Assembly: GCF_014195535.1 (NCBI RefSeq)
Contig: NZ_JACIBY010000005.1
Coordinates: 521,513-585,512 of the forward strand
Source: Runella defluvii
GTDB lineage: Bacteria; Bacteroidota; Bacteroidia; Cytophagales; Spirosomataceae
Direction of reading: 5' to 3'
DNA length: 64,000 nucleotides
Part shown: positions 33,293 through 42,183 of the stretch, in pieces
Position numbering within the stretch: the stretch's first letter is position 1
Layout: each line of letters starts with the position of its first letter
Program-made: the position numbers and the translations under genes
The notes under the pieces: model-generated
Databases searched by the model: none
The model's input: only the letters and a program-made list of their open reading frames with translations
Told to the model about the DNA's origin: nothing

Positions 33293-34033
33293 ATGAAAAA
33301 ACAACTCTTAGTATTTCTTTTGGCGGTAAGTCCGTTTGTGACCGTCGTGGCCCAGCAAAACGAAGGAATGGTGTCGTACGACCAAAAAATCAACATGCAC
33401 AAACGCCTCCAAGACGAGTCGATGAAAGCCATGATTCCTGAGTTTCGTACCAACAAAATGCAGCTTAGTTTTAAAGGCAGCGAATCCCTCTATAAAGCCG
33501 CCGAACAACAAGCCAACGAAGAGTCGGAAAGTACCGATGGTAACGGCGCGACTGTTCGGATGGTGGTTCGGGTTCCTCAAAATGAGACCTATCGCAATTA
33601 TGATTTGCAAAAAAACATCGAAATTCGTGAGTTAGCAGGACAAAAGTTTTTGGTAGAAGATACCCTCAAACGAATGCCGTGGAAATTGACAGGCGAAACC
33701 AAGAAAATCCAAAACTACGACTGCATGAAAGCCACGATGGTGAACAAAACCAACAATCAACCGATTGTGGCATGGTTTACGGAAGCGATACCCGTTCCAA
33801 GCGGCCCCGCTAGTTTTGGTGGACTTCCTGGCTTAATTTTGGAAGTCGATGTCAATGACGGTGACATGGTCTATCTAACCACCAAAATTGATTTCAAAAG
33901 CCTCACAGGCAACGATTTGAAAGCACCATCGGGAGGCAAGAAAATCACCAATGCCGAGTTTACTAAGAAGCGCGACGAGTACATGAAAGAAATGGGCGCT
34001 TCGGGAGGAGGTTTTCGGATTATTCGGAATTAA
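33293..34033 (+). CDS. GLPGLI-family protein, secreted
   Basis: 246 residues with a signal peptide (about 1-21, MKKQLLVFLLAVSPFVTVVAQ). The diagnostic motif GLPGLILE is at 177-184 and is preceded by AWFTEAIPVPSGP, both hallmarks of this Bacteroidota family (TIGR01200). No enzymatic function is established. Family genes often sit beside TonB-dependent outer-membrane genes, as here, so it probably assists the barrel encoded upstream. The histidine kinase gene starts 30 bases after its stop, on the same strand. Confidence 0.88.
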   Translation: MKKQLLVFLLAVSPFVTVVAQQNEGMVSYDQKINMHKRLQDESMKAMIPEFRTNKMQLSFKGSESLYKAAEQQANEESESTDGNGATVRMVVRVPQNETYRNYDLQKNIEIRELAGQKFLVEDTLKRMPWKLTGETKKIQNYDCMKATMVNKTNNQPIVAWFTEAIPVPSGPASFGGLPGLILEVDVNDGDMVYLTTKIDFKSLTGNDLKAPSGGKKITNAEFTKKRDEYMKEMGASGGGFRIIRN

Positions 34034-34062
34034 AAATTCCAACCCGATAAAAGGGGAGAAAA

Positions 34063-35901
34063 ATGAGCAAAAAAACGCAAAATACGTTATCGTCGGGGGC
34101 GTATGCTACCCGTACAGGAGGACTGCTTATGGTCGCTAGTATGCTATTACTAGCGGCCTTTCTGGTATTTTGGCTGCATAAAGAATACCAAGAACAAAAA
34201 AGTATCCTACAAAAAGAAACCGATATTCTCTTCCGAACCACCATTCAAAGCATGGAAGATTCGGTCATTCAGCGAAAAATTTCTGCGCCCATTGACTCTA
34301 TCAAAACCCTAACTCCAAAAACCACTTTCAAAAAAAAGGCTACTCCCAAGGCAATCATAAGATACTCGCCTACACTAGAAGACATTACATCGCCGATTCT
34401 TCCTGCTTACACTATCATTAAATCTAACAAAGCGCCTAAAGATACGAACGCTTCTGCTTACCGTTACACCTCCCACTTTAACGCTCCTCAACTAAAAGAT
34501 AGCAGTATTTTTACAAAAGATAAGTTTCACGAAGTGTTGATGAATACCAAACCGAAGGACATACGCGCCATTCGAGTTAATCAGGTTGGAAATATTACGA
34601 TTACGACCATGACTATTCAAGATACTTCTGCGGCAGGGAAGTCGGATATTATGTTTGTGCGTTCTTTGCCCAAAACAGATACCCTACAAGATATGGTAGG
34701 GAAAGTCGCGCGGGCATTTATTCGGCTCAATGTTCCCAAAGATAGTATTCGTCAGCCAACTGATTTTAAACAAATCGGTAATATCAAAATCTCCATTCGT
34801 AAAACAGAAACGGAAAGCAAGGAACAAGAATTGGGGCTTTCTACGGCAAAAAGTACCGCTACTTCAGAAAAGCAGTTCGTCATTCGCCTCGACGAAGATT
34901 CTCTCCAACTCAAAGACATCAAGAAAGTCTATGGCCGTCAAATTCGGCAAGCGCGCCTTCCTTTGCCGTTTAAGGTCATTCGTAAAAAAACAACCGATAC
35001 CACCACCACGTCCGACTCGCTGGCCTCCCTCGCTACGTCGGCCGTAAAAACAGCCCTGCCAATGGGAAGCACCTATCGCGCCGTTTTTGCTGATTATCAG
35101 GGATATTTGTTAAAAAAAATCATCCCACAAAGTCTATTTTCGTTCCTTCTACTAGCCATCACGGGCTTGGCTTTTGGGGCTATTTACCGAAACTTACAGC
35201 AGCAACGCCGATTGACCGAGCTGAAAAATGATTTTATCAGCAACATGACCCACGAGCTAAAAACTCCCATTGCTACGGTGAGTGTCGCCATCGAAGCATT
35301 GCAAAATTTTGGAGCCGCTCAAAACCCAAAACTGACCCAAGAATACCTCGAAATTTCTAAAAATGAGCTTAGTCGGTTGACGCTTTTGGTGGATAAAGTA
35401 CTAAAAATGGCCACCTTTGAGCAACAAGGTTTGCAGCTAAACCAAGAGGAATTGGATACCGCACAACTGGTCGAGCAAGTGCTGCAATCCATGAAGATTC
35501 AATTTGAGAAGTTTCGGGCCAACGTGCAGTTTACGACCCAAGGCAGCGATTTTTTACTTACAGCCGACCGCGTTCATTTGACCAACGTTATTTATAATTT
35601 GTTAGACAACGCCCTGAAATACAGCGAAAGTACGCCAGAGATTGCCTTGAAATTATCCGAAACACCGACCCAGCTTACCCTCACCGTCCGCGATCAGGGC
35701 ATTGGCATTCCTGCCGAATACCAAACGCGCGTTTTCGATAAATTTTTCCGCGTACCCACGGGCGACACCCACAACGTCAAAGGCTACGGCTTGGGACTCA
35801 ACTACGTCGCTTCGGTGGTACAGCAGCATCAGGGAACGATTTCCGTGGAAAGCGAAGCGGGAAAAGGCAGTACATTTACCATTACAATACCCAAAGCGTA
35901 A
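34063..35901 (+). CDS. Sensor histidine kinase with large periplasmic domain
   Basis: 612 residues. The first membrane helix is at about 24-40 (MVASMLLLAAFLVFWL), followed by a periplasmic region of about 300 residues (Ser/Thr/Lys-rich; no known sensor domain recognised). A second helix is near 350-370 (LFSFLLLAITGLAFGAIY). The HisKA phospho-acceptor is H397 (SNMTHELKTPIATV), with the N box NVIYNLLDNALKYS, G1 VRDQGIGIP and G2 KGYGLGLNYV. It pairs with the next gene (4 bases apart). Placed after the barrel and GLPGLI genes, it may sense their substrate or envelope state. Confidence 0.92.
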   Translation: MSKKTQNTLSSGAYATRTGGLLMVASMLLLAAFLVFWLHKEYQEQKSILQKETDILFRTTIQSMEDSVIQRKISAPIDSIKTLTPKTTFKKKATPKAIIRYSPTLEDITSPILPAYTIIKSNKAPKDTNASAYRYTSHFNAPQLKDSSIFTKDKFHEVLMNTKPKDIRAIRVNQVGNITITTMTIQDTSAAGKSDIMFVRSLPKTDTLQDMVGKVARAFIRLNVPKDSIRQPTDFKQIGNIKISIRKTETESKEQELGLSTAKSTATSEKQFVIRLDEDSLQLKDIKKVYGRQIRQARLPLPFKVIRKKTTDTTTTSDSLASLATSAVKTALPMGSTYRAVFADYQGYLLKKIIPQSLFSFLLLAITGLAFGAIYRNLQQQRRLTELKNDFISNMTHELKTPIATVSVAIEALQNFGAAQNPKLTQEYLEISKNELSRLTLLVDKVLKMATFEQQGLQLNQEELDTAQLVEQVLQSMKIQFEKFRANVQFTTQGSDFLLTADRVHLTNVIYNLLDNALKYSESTPEIALKLSETPTQLTLTVRDQGIGIPAEYQTRVFDKFFRVPTGDTHNVKGYGLGLNYVASVVQQHQGTISVESEAGKGSTFTITIPKA

Positions 35902-35904
35902 ACC

Positions 35905-36600
35905 ATGTCAACCAAAATTCTCTACGTCGAAGACGAACCATTTTTAGGAAAAATTGTCAAAGAAAGCCTCGAAAGTCGCGGGTTTGAGGTCTGTATGGTT
36001 GCCGATGGAAGAGAGGTTATTGCCCAATTTAAGTCCTTTCAGCCCGTCGTTTGTGTGCTTGACATCATGCTTCCGTATCGCGACGGATACGCATTGGCCC
36101 AAGACATCCGACAGTTACAACCCGACATGCCCATCATTTTTTTGACGGCCAAAACCCAAACCGAAGACGTTTTGAAAGGCTTTCAAGTAGGCGGCAATGA
36201 TTTTATCCGAAAACCCTTTAGCATGGAGGAACTCATTGTTCGGATTCAGAATTTGCTGCACCTTACCCAACAAAAAACCGCGACAACCGCCGCCATTTCC
36301 CCCAACCAAGCCATCGCGCTCGGTCAGTACCAATTTTTACCCCACCGCTACGAACTCCACCAAGCAGGAAACGTTCGGAAGCTCTCCCACCGCGAAACCG
36401 AGCTGCTTTCTATTTTGACCGAAAATCTCAACTTCACCGTACAGCGTCGCGACATTCTTTTGCGCGTTTGGGGCGACGATTCCTTCTTTAATTCGCGCAA
36501 CCTCGACGTCTATATCACCCGCCTCCGTGACTACTTCCGCGACGACGCCACCCTCGAAATCATTACCCTCAAAGGAGTTGGTTATCTTTTCAAAGCTTAA
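35905..36600 (+). CDS. OmpR-family response regulator
   Basis: 231 residues: a receiver with acidic EDEP, phospho-acceptor D53 (VVCVLDIMLPYRDG), IFLTAKTQTEDVL and the conserved Lys of RKPFSMEEL, then a winged-helix DNA-binding domain (about 130-228: HRETELLSILTENLNFTVQRRDILLRVWGDD). It pairs with the preceding kinase and ends the four-gene unit. Possible targets include the barrel gene upstream, but no binding site is recognised. Confidence 0.92.
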   Translation: MSTKILYVEDEPFLGKIVKESLESRGFEVCMVADGREVIAQFKSFQPVVCVLDIMLPYRDGYALAQDIRQLQPDMPIIFLTAKTQTEDVLKGFQVGGNDFIRKPFSMEELIVRIQNLLHLTQQKTATTAAISPNQAIALGQYQFLPHRYELHQAGNVRKLSHRETELLSILTENLNFTVQRRDILLRVWGDDSFFNSRNLDVYITRLRDYFRDDATLEIITLKGVGYLFKA

Positions 36601-36986
36601 CCACACGATTTGTCAACAAATTATTACCATCCTTCAATGCCTTCGTAGTTTTTTATTCTTTTTTTCTTTAGTATTGTTGGAGGAGAAACTACTTTTTGGG
36701 AAGTAGCAAACTCGCCACAATTGTTAGTGAAACTCTAAATACTCTTTTTCAAAAAACCTGTTTTTGGGTTATTTCAAGCCATTACACCCAAAAATCAGGG
36801 TATTTGTAGGACAATAGTTAGACGCGCTGAGGCAGGTCTATTTCTGCCAAATAGTGTTTAATTTTCGTAAAGCTACTTAGGAGATTCATTTTTTGGTGGA
36901 AGGCTAAATATCCATTATTATTGCAAAACACTATCTTGAAATAGTTCATTTTTTACTTTGAATTGTACATTAACCCGTACTTAACC
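36601..36986. other. Intergenic region upstream of glycogen synthase
   Basis: AT-rich, no gene seen. It holds a dyad at 36757-36769 with 36786-36799 (cctgtttttgggt with acccaaaaatcagg, one extra base) that could terminate the two-component genes. The glycogen synthase promoter probably lies here, but no full match to the Bacteroidota pattern was found: candidates such as TTACTTTG at 36953-36960 deviate at one base. Confidence 0.5.
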
Positions 36987-38804
36987 GTGGAAAAAAAACC
37001 AAAAAAAAACCTCCTTTTTGAAATCGCTTGGGAAGTTTGCAACCAAGTGGGAGGGATTTATACAGTGATTAGAAGCAAGGTCCCTGCCATGGTTGACCAA
37101 TGGGGCGACGAATATGTGTGCCTTGGCCCTTATTTTCCCCAGCGCGCACTCACCGAATACGAACCCATCACTTCGGACGACGGCTCGGGCCTTTACCAAG
37201 TTGTTCAAAAAATGCGCGAAGAAGGCTTGGCGGTAGAGTATGGATATTGGCTCATTACAGGCAAACCTCGTGTGGTTTTGTTTGATATTCGTAGCATGAT
37301 GCCGCGCTTAGATGCCATTAAATACGGCTTGTGGGAGCGCCATCAAATCTCGACGGTCAATGTTGAAGACCTCGTCAACCAAACCCTTTGCTTTGGCGAA
37401 ATGGTGCGAAAGTTCTTAACGTACTACGCCCAAGATTACGCTCGAAAATTTGATATTACCGCCCACTTCCACGAGTGGATGGCGAGCTCGGGCTTGCCTG
37501 ATTTGCGCCGCGACGACGTGCGGGTCGCGACGGTGTTTACTACCCACGCCACCATGCTAGGGCGTTATATCGCTTCCAATGAGCGTGATTTTTACCACAA
37601 ACTCCCTTATTTCGACTGGAAACACGAAGCTCGGCATTACGGTATTGAAGCGCAAGCGACGGTTGAGCGATTGGCGTACTTGAATGCCCACGTCAGCACG
37701 ACGGTCAGCGACGTAACAGCCCGTGAGTGCGAGGTATTTCTGGGAAAAACGCCTGACCTTGTCCTCCCCAACGGCCTTAATATTCAGCGATTTGCGGCTG
37801 TCCACGAGTTCCAAAACCTTCACATGAAATACAAGGAGAATATCCACGATTTCGTGATGGGGCATTTCTTCCAGAGCTATTCCTTCAATCTTGATAAAAC
37901 GCTCTATTTCTTCACGTCGGGGCGGTATGAGTTTGTCAACAAAGGCTACGACATTACCCTCGAAGCCCTTGCCCGACTCAACTGGAAAATGGTGCAAGCC
38001 AAAATGGACATGACGGTGGTGATGTTTATCGTAACCAAACAGCCATATCATTCTATTAATCCTGATGTACTCCAATCACGAGCCGTTCTAGGGGAAATTC
38101 AGGATACGTGTAGCGCCATCGAAAAACAATTAGGCGAGAAATTGTACATGGCTTCGGCCGCATCGAGCGACCACAATTTACCTGATTTAAACCAGTTTGT
38201 GGACGAATACTGGCGCTTGCGTTTGCGTCGTACAATTCAGACGTGGAAAACAAAACGCCTTCCGCCGTACGTGACGCACGACTTAAAAACGCCTGATTCG
38301 ATCACCGAATTCTGCGAGCGTTCGGGGCTCAAAAACCACGAACAAGACCGCGTGAAGATTGTCTATCACCCCGACTTTATTGCCTCTACCAATCCTCTCT
38401 TTGGTTTAGATTATGGGCAATTTGTGCGGGGATGCCACTTAGGTATTTTCCCAAGTTACTACGAACCGTGGGGCTATACGCCGCTTGAGTGCGTAGTGCG
38501 CGGGATTCCGACCGTAACGAGCGATTTGTCTGGTTTTGGGGACTTTATCATGCAAATCATGCGCGATTTTGAAAACCGTGGTATTTATGTCATCAACCGC
38601 AATACACAGGATTTTGACCAAGCCGCAGATCAGCTCGCCAACATTTTGTTCAAATTTGTGAAAATGAACCTCCGCGAGCGTATTCAACAGCGGAATAAAG
38701 TGGAAAACATTGCCGAAGTATTCGATTGGAACAACCTCCGTTCGTACTACGACACCGCCCACGACTTGGCCGCCAAAAGAGCGCACAAAACAAGAGTTAG
38801 CTAG
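36987..38804 (+). CDS. Glycogen synthase, GT3-type (eukaryote-like)
   Basis: Transfers glucose from a nucleotide sugar to glycogen. The N-terminal FEIAWEVCNQVGGIYTVIRSK, the later SDVTARECEVFLGKTPDLVLPNGL, and the C-terminal FVRGCHLGIFPSYYEPWGYTPLEC match glycogen synthases of GT3 (Glycogen_syn), the family of yeast/animal enzymes found in some Bacteroidota, rather than GT5 GlgA. No in-frame ATG precedes this conserved N-terminus. Start candidates are GTG at 36987 (605 residues; chosen) or TTG at 36963 (613 residues). It is not near other glycogen genes. A strong bidirectional terminator follows. Confidence 0.85.
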   Translation: MEKKPKKNLLFEIAWEVCNQVGGIYTVIRSKVPAMVDQWGDEYVCLGPYFPQRALTEYEPITSDDGSGLYQVVQKMREEGLAVEYGYWLITGKPRVVLFDIRSMMPRLDAIKYGLWERHQISTVNVEDLVNQTLCFGEMVRKFLTYYAQDYARKFDITAHFHEWMASSGLPDLRRDDVRVATVFTTHATMLGRYIASNERDFYHKLPYFDWKHEARHYGIEAQATVERLAYLNAHVSTTVSDVTARECEVFLGKTPDLVLPNGLNIQRFAAVHEFQNLHMKYKENIHDFVMGHFFQSYSFNLDKTLYFFTSGRYEFVNKGYDITLEALARLNWKMVQAKMDMTVVMFIVTKQPYHSINPDVLQSRAVLGEIQDTCSAIEKQLGEKLYMASAASSDHNLPDLNQFVDEYWRLRLRRTIQTWKTKRLPPYVTHDLKTPDSITEFCERSGLKNHEQDRVKIVYHPDFIASTNPLFGLDYGQFVRGCHLGIFPSYYEPWGYTPLECVVRGIPTVTSDLSGFGDFIMQIMRDFENRGIYVINRNTQDFDQAADQLANILFKFVKMNLRERIQQRNKVENIAEVFDWNNLRSYYDTAHDLAAKRAHKTRVS

Positions 38805-38853
38805 AGCACAGTTAATTGTTAACCGTGACCACCACGACCTGGGCACTTAAAAG

Positions 38854-38887
38854 CAACAGCGGCGAAGGGAATCCTTCGCCGCTGTTG
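38854..38887. terminator. Bidirectional terminator, glycogen synthase / MBL hydrolase
   Basis: Perfect 15-base stem (38854-38868 with 38873-38887, arms caacagcggcgaagg and complement) with a 4-base loop between converging genes. Confidence 0.8.
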
Positions 38888-38934
38888 TTATTAGATAATT
38901 CGTCATTCCCTAATTCGTCATTCGTAATTTTTTA

Positions 38935-40080
38935 TCAAAGCCTCACCACTTCTCCTACGCCTGCTAATTGAATAAACCCCTGATTTTCGGGCTTTTTCTG
39001 TAATTCTTGCAATGCCCGATAAGGATCACCCAGTGGTTCATCCGACAAATCAAACGTTCCGTAGTGCATCGGAATAAAGCGTTTTGCGTTGAGTTCATGG
39101 GCTGACTTGACGGCATCTTTCGGCCCCATGTGGCTGGCTGACATAAACCATTCGGGTTTGTACGCACCTACGCCCAGCAACGCCACGTCCACCCCGCCCA
39201 ATAGTTGACCTAACTCCTGGTAATGCGCCCCATAGCCCGAATCTGACCCAAAATACACACTTTTTCCATTGGCCCGAATCAAGTATGAACCCCACAGGTT
39301 TTTGTTGGTATCGTTGAGATAGCGCCGCCCCCAGTGACGAGCAGGCAAATAAATGACTTCAATTTTTGTGGTATTGGTCTGATACGCCTGAAACCAACCC
39401 GCCGACTGAATTTTTGTACTTTTTACCCAATCTCCAAAGACCGTATCTACTCCCAAACCCGTCAAATAAACCGCATTGGGGTTTTGAGGAGCCAGCGCTT
39501 TTAGGCTTTGTTCGTCGCAGTGGTCGCGGTGGTCGTGCGAGACAATGATGTAATCCAAACTTTTGAGGTCTGAAATAGCCACGGGAAGTTCACTAAAACG
39601 TTTCATCAAAAACGAAGGACTATCGAGCACGGGGTCGGTCAAAAAAGTGACCCCGTTGAGTCGGATAAAAAACGTAGCGTGCCCTAGCCATACCACACAA
39701 TCTTCGTTTGAGTGTAGAAAGTCCGAATTTTTGGTAACAGTCAGGCGAAATGTCTCGGTTTTCTTTTCTTGCTTTTGTGGGTTTGTTTCCGTTTGCCAAC
39801 GCCACAATTCGCCAAAAGCGGGTAGAGGCGTAACGGGATCATTCAAAAAGCGCCCTTGCGGATTGACAGGGTTCCCTTTCCAATCAGCTCGAACGGTTTT
39901 CAAGTTTGGATTTGAACGAAAGCTTTCGACCTTCCAGTCAAATTTTTCGTACATAAAAAAATAAAATACGCTCCCCAAGGAAGCTACAACCACCAAGGTA
40001 ACTAGCATTTTTTTTGACCGAAGAAAAGGTATCAAAGCACAAAGAATTAGTAGTATCAGAAACACCCTTGATAAGTTCAT
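38935..40080 (-). CDS. MBL-fold metallohydrolase, membrane-anchored (UlaG/NAPE-PLD-like)
   Basis: 381 residues. The N-terminus holds one or two hydrophobic segments (about 5-21 and 25-43), followed by a beta-lactamase-fold domain. The metal motif HxHxDH is H182-x-H184-x-D186-H187 (IIVSHDHRDHCDE), preceded by WLGHATFFIRLNGVTFLTDP. The further metal residues expected in this fold are in GSDSGYGAH and HYGTFDLSDEPLG. The layout resembles the UlaG and NAPE-PLD groups, which act on lactone or phosphodiester substrates. Which one applies here cannot be read from the sequence. It converges on the glycogen synthase gene. Confidence 0.85.
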   Translation of the reverse strand: MNLSRVFLILLILCALIPFLRSKKMLVTLVVVASLGSVFYFFMYEKFDWKVESFRSNPNLKTVRADWKGNPVNPQGRFLNDPVTPLPAFGELWRWQTETNPQKQEKKTETFRLTVTKNSDFLHSNEDCVVWLGHATFFIRLNGVTFLTDPVLDSPSFLMKRFSELPVAISDLKSLDYIIVSHDHRDHCDEQSLKALAPQNPNAVYLTGLGVDTVFGDWVKSTKIQSAGWFQAYQTNTTKIEVIYLPARHWGRRYLNDTNKNLWGSYLIRANGKSVYFGSDSGYGAHYQELGQLLGGVDVALLGVGAYKPEWFMSASHMGPKDAVKSAHELNAKRFIPMHYGTFDLSDEPLGDPYRALQELQKKPENQGFIQLAGVGEVVRL

Positions 40081-40141
40081 AGTTCGCCAAGGTTATAAAA
40101 CTCTTTGCATTACCTTTTTGCACCAAACCCTTTTCTCTCTC

Positions 40142-41323
40142 ATGACACAAACTATACCTAACCGCATTTCTTCTGTTGACGCGTACCGTGGCTTTGTGAT
40201 GTTTCTGATGATGGCCGAAGTCCTCGAATTTGGCCACATTTCCAAAGCCCTTCCCGAAAGCTCCTTTTGGGCTTTTTTAGCCTTTAACCAAGACCACGTC
40301 GAGTGGGTAGGCTGTTCGTTGCACGACCTGATCCAGCCCTCGTTTTCATTTTTGGTGGGCGTGGCGTTGCCCTACTCCGTCGCAAGTCGGGTGGCCAAAG
40401 GGCAAGTCTTCCGCGATATGTTTGGCCATACCCTTCAGCGGTCGCTTATTCTCATTTTCTTAGGTGTGTTTTTGCGCTCCATGCACCGCGAGCAAACCAA
40501 CTTTACCTTTGAAGATACCCTTTCTCAAATCGGGATGGGCTACCCATTTTTGTTTTGGTTTGGCTTCAAGTCGGTTCGTACCCAGCTGACTGCATTGGCT
40601 ACTATTTTAGTAGGCTATTGGCTCTTTTTTTTCCTGTATCCACTACCCGACGCCAATTTTGACTACGCGGCCGTAGGTGTTACGCCCGATTGGGAACACA
40701 ATTTGAAAGGATTGGCGGCTCATTGGAACAAAAATACCAATGCTGCATGGGCATTTGACCAATGGTTTATGAACCTTTTCCCGCGTGAAAAACCCTTTAT
40801 TCGTAACGGTGGAGGGTATTCTACGCTAAGTTTTATCCCCACCCTCGGTACGATGATGCTAGGGCTCTTGGCAGGACAATGGCTCAAAGACGATACCGCC
40901 CCTAAAGAAAAAGCCATGAAATTTGTGGCCATGGGCGTCAGTTTATTAATCATTGCCTTAACTTTCAACTGGTTAGGCATTTGCCCCAATGTAAAACGCA
41001 TCTGGACACCCACCTGGGTGTTGTTCAGTGGTGGCTGGTGCTTTATTTTATTGGCCGCTTTCTTTTGGCTGGTCGATATTCAGGGGTATCGAAAGGCTTT
41101 CTTTTGGTTGATTGTGATTGGCATGAACTCCATTGCGGCCTACGTAATCTCCCACACCATCGTAGAGTTTATTCATCACTCTATTCAAATTCATATCTCA
41201 AAAACCTACGACCAAGCCTTTGGGACGACCTACGAATCGCTTGTACGTGGCGGGCTTATTCTTTTTGTAGAGTGGTCAATTTTGTACTGGATGTATAAAA
41301 ATCGGATTTTTGTAAGAATTTAA
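40142..41323 (+). CDS. Multi-pass membrane protein, DUF5009/HGSNAT-like acyltransferase
   Basis: 393 residues from the ATG at 40142 (MTQTIPNRISSVDAYRGFVMF); the longer frame adds eight residues from a TTG. About ten hydrophobic segments fill the length. The start SVDAYRGFVMFLMMAEVLEF and the later WVGCSLHDLIQPSFSFLVGVALPYS match the DUF5009/heparan-alpha-glucosaminide N-acetyltransferase-like group, members of which transfer acyl groups across the membrane. An acyl donor or acceptor is not identified here. It begins 61 bases from the divergent MBL-fold gene, and the sulfur operon starts 83 bases downstream. Confidence 0.75.
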   Translation: MTQTIPNRISSVDAYRGFVMFLMMAEVLEFGHISKALPESSFWAFLAFNQDHVEWVGCSLHDLIQPSFSFLVGVALPYSVASRVAKGQVFRDMFGHTLQRSLILIFLGVFLRSMHREQTNFTFEDTLSQIGMGYPFLFWFGFKSVRTQLTALATILVGYWLFFFLYPLPDANFDYAAVGVTPDWEHNLKGLAAHWNKNTNAAWAFDQWFMNLFPREKPFIRNGGGYSTLSFIPTLGTMMLGLLAGQWLKDDTAPKEKAMKFVAMGVSLLIIALTFNWLGICPNVKRIWTPTWVLFSGGWCFILLAAFFWLVDIQGYRKAFFWLIVIGMNSIAAYVISHTIVEFIHHSIQIHISKTYDQAFGTTYESLVRGGLILFVEWSILYWMYKNRIFVRI

Positions 41324-41342
41324 TCAGATTTTCACGCCCATT

Positions 41343-41399
41343 TTTGGACTATTCAAATAGAGCACCTACTTTTGTCATGCCGTTCCGAAAGGGCGGCAT
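41343..41399 (+). promoter_or_regulatory. Predicted promoter and 5' hairpin of the sulfate-assimilation operon
   Basis: TTTG at 41343-41346 and TACTTTTG at 41367-41374 are 20 bases apart, a close match to the Bacteroidota promoter pattern. A stem-loop follows at 41377-41399 (atgccg...cggcat), 7 bases before the ATG at 41407. The transcript would start inside or just before this hairpin, so the 5' end may be structured. No known riboswitch fold is recognised. Confidence 0.6.
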
Positions 41400-41406
41400 T
41401 TAATTT

Positions 41407-42183
41407 ATGCAAAAAAGTCTATATAGATTATATACCATATCTGAAATTAGGATTATTGTTTTTATAATCCTTCAAGCTGTGGTTTATAAAACGATAGCAC
41501 AACAAAAAGAAGTAACTCGTCAAACTTTGTACTGGACGCGCTACTATAATCAGTTGAATTTTCATCCAAGATGGACTTGGCACAACGAAATCGACAATCG
41601 TCGGTTTTTACAGGCCAACACCCAACATCACTTGATTATACACAGTCATCTTCATTATAAAGTTTTACCTAACGTTGACATTGCAGCAGGTTTTACGTAT
41701 TCGCGGCAAAGTCCCCAAAGTCCTGACGCAACAGTGCATTTGGTTGTCCCTGAGCTTCGGCCTTTTCAGGAAATAAACCTAACAATGCCCTTTGGAAAAC
41801 GGCTGGTATTGGCCCAGCGACTAAGAGTTGACGAGCGGTTTATTCATAGAAATAACGGAAAGCAATTGTTAGAAGGCTACGATTTCAATTTTAGGATACG
41901 ACTACGGGCGCAAGCCATTGTGTTATTGTCGAAGCAAAGTACCGAGCATACTACCTATCTTAAAATAGCCAACGAATTGATGGTCAATGCAGGAAAGAAC
42001 ATTACCCTCAACCCATTTGACCAAAACCGAATTTACCTCGGACTTGAACAAAACCTTGGAAAAAAGCTAGCCGTCGAACTAGGCTATTTACACTGGTACC
42101 AGCAGCGCAGTAGTGGGTATCAGTTCTTTGATCGAAATATTACAAGACTTACGATATACCACCGAATTAACATAAAATCCTAA
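41407..42183 (+). CDS. DUF2490 domain protein (predicted outer-membrane barrel)
   Basis: 258 residues. The N-terminus is hydrophobic (about 12-30, IRIIVFIILQAVVYKTIAQ) and could be a signal peptide. The rest shows alternating aromatic and polar residues, with repeated WTWHNEIDNRRF, LHYKVLPNVDIAAGFTYSR and LGLEQNLGKKLAVELGYLHWYQ patterns of a small beta-barrel, as in DUF2490. Function is unknown. It is the first gene of the sulfur operon: its TAA overlaps the ATG of the TauE-type gene by one base (42183), so it may be a porin for sulfur compounds, by inference. Confidence 0.82.
   Translation: MQKSLYRLYTISEIRIIVFIILQAVVYKTIAQQKEVTRQTLYWTRYYNQLNFHPRWTWHNEIDNRRFLQANTQHHLIIHSHLHYKVLPNVDIAAGFTYSRQSPQSPDATVHLVVPELRPFQEINLTMPFGKRLVLAQRLRVDERFIHRNNGKQLLEGYDFNFRIRLRAQAIVLLSKQSTEHTTYLKIANELMVNAGKNITLNPFDQNRIYLGLEQNLGKKLAVELGYLHWYQQRSSGYQFFDRNITRLTIYHRINIKS

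Noticed and set aside
41343..41399. A SAM or cobalamin riboswitch ahead of the sulfur operon
   Set aside because: The leader is too short (under 40 bases after the promoter) and has only one small hairpin.
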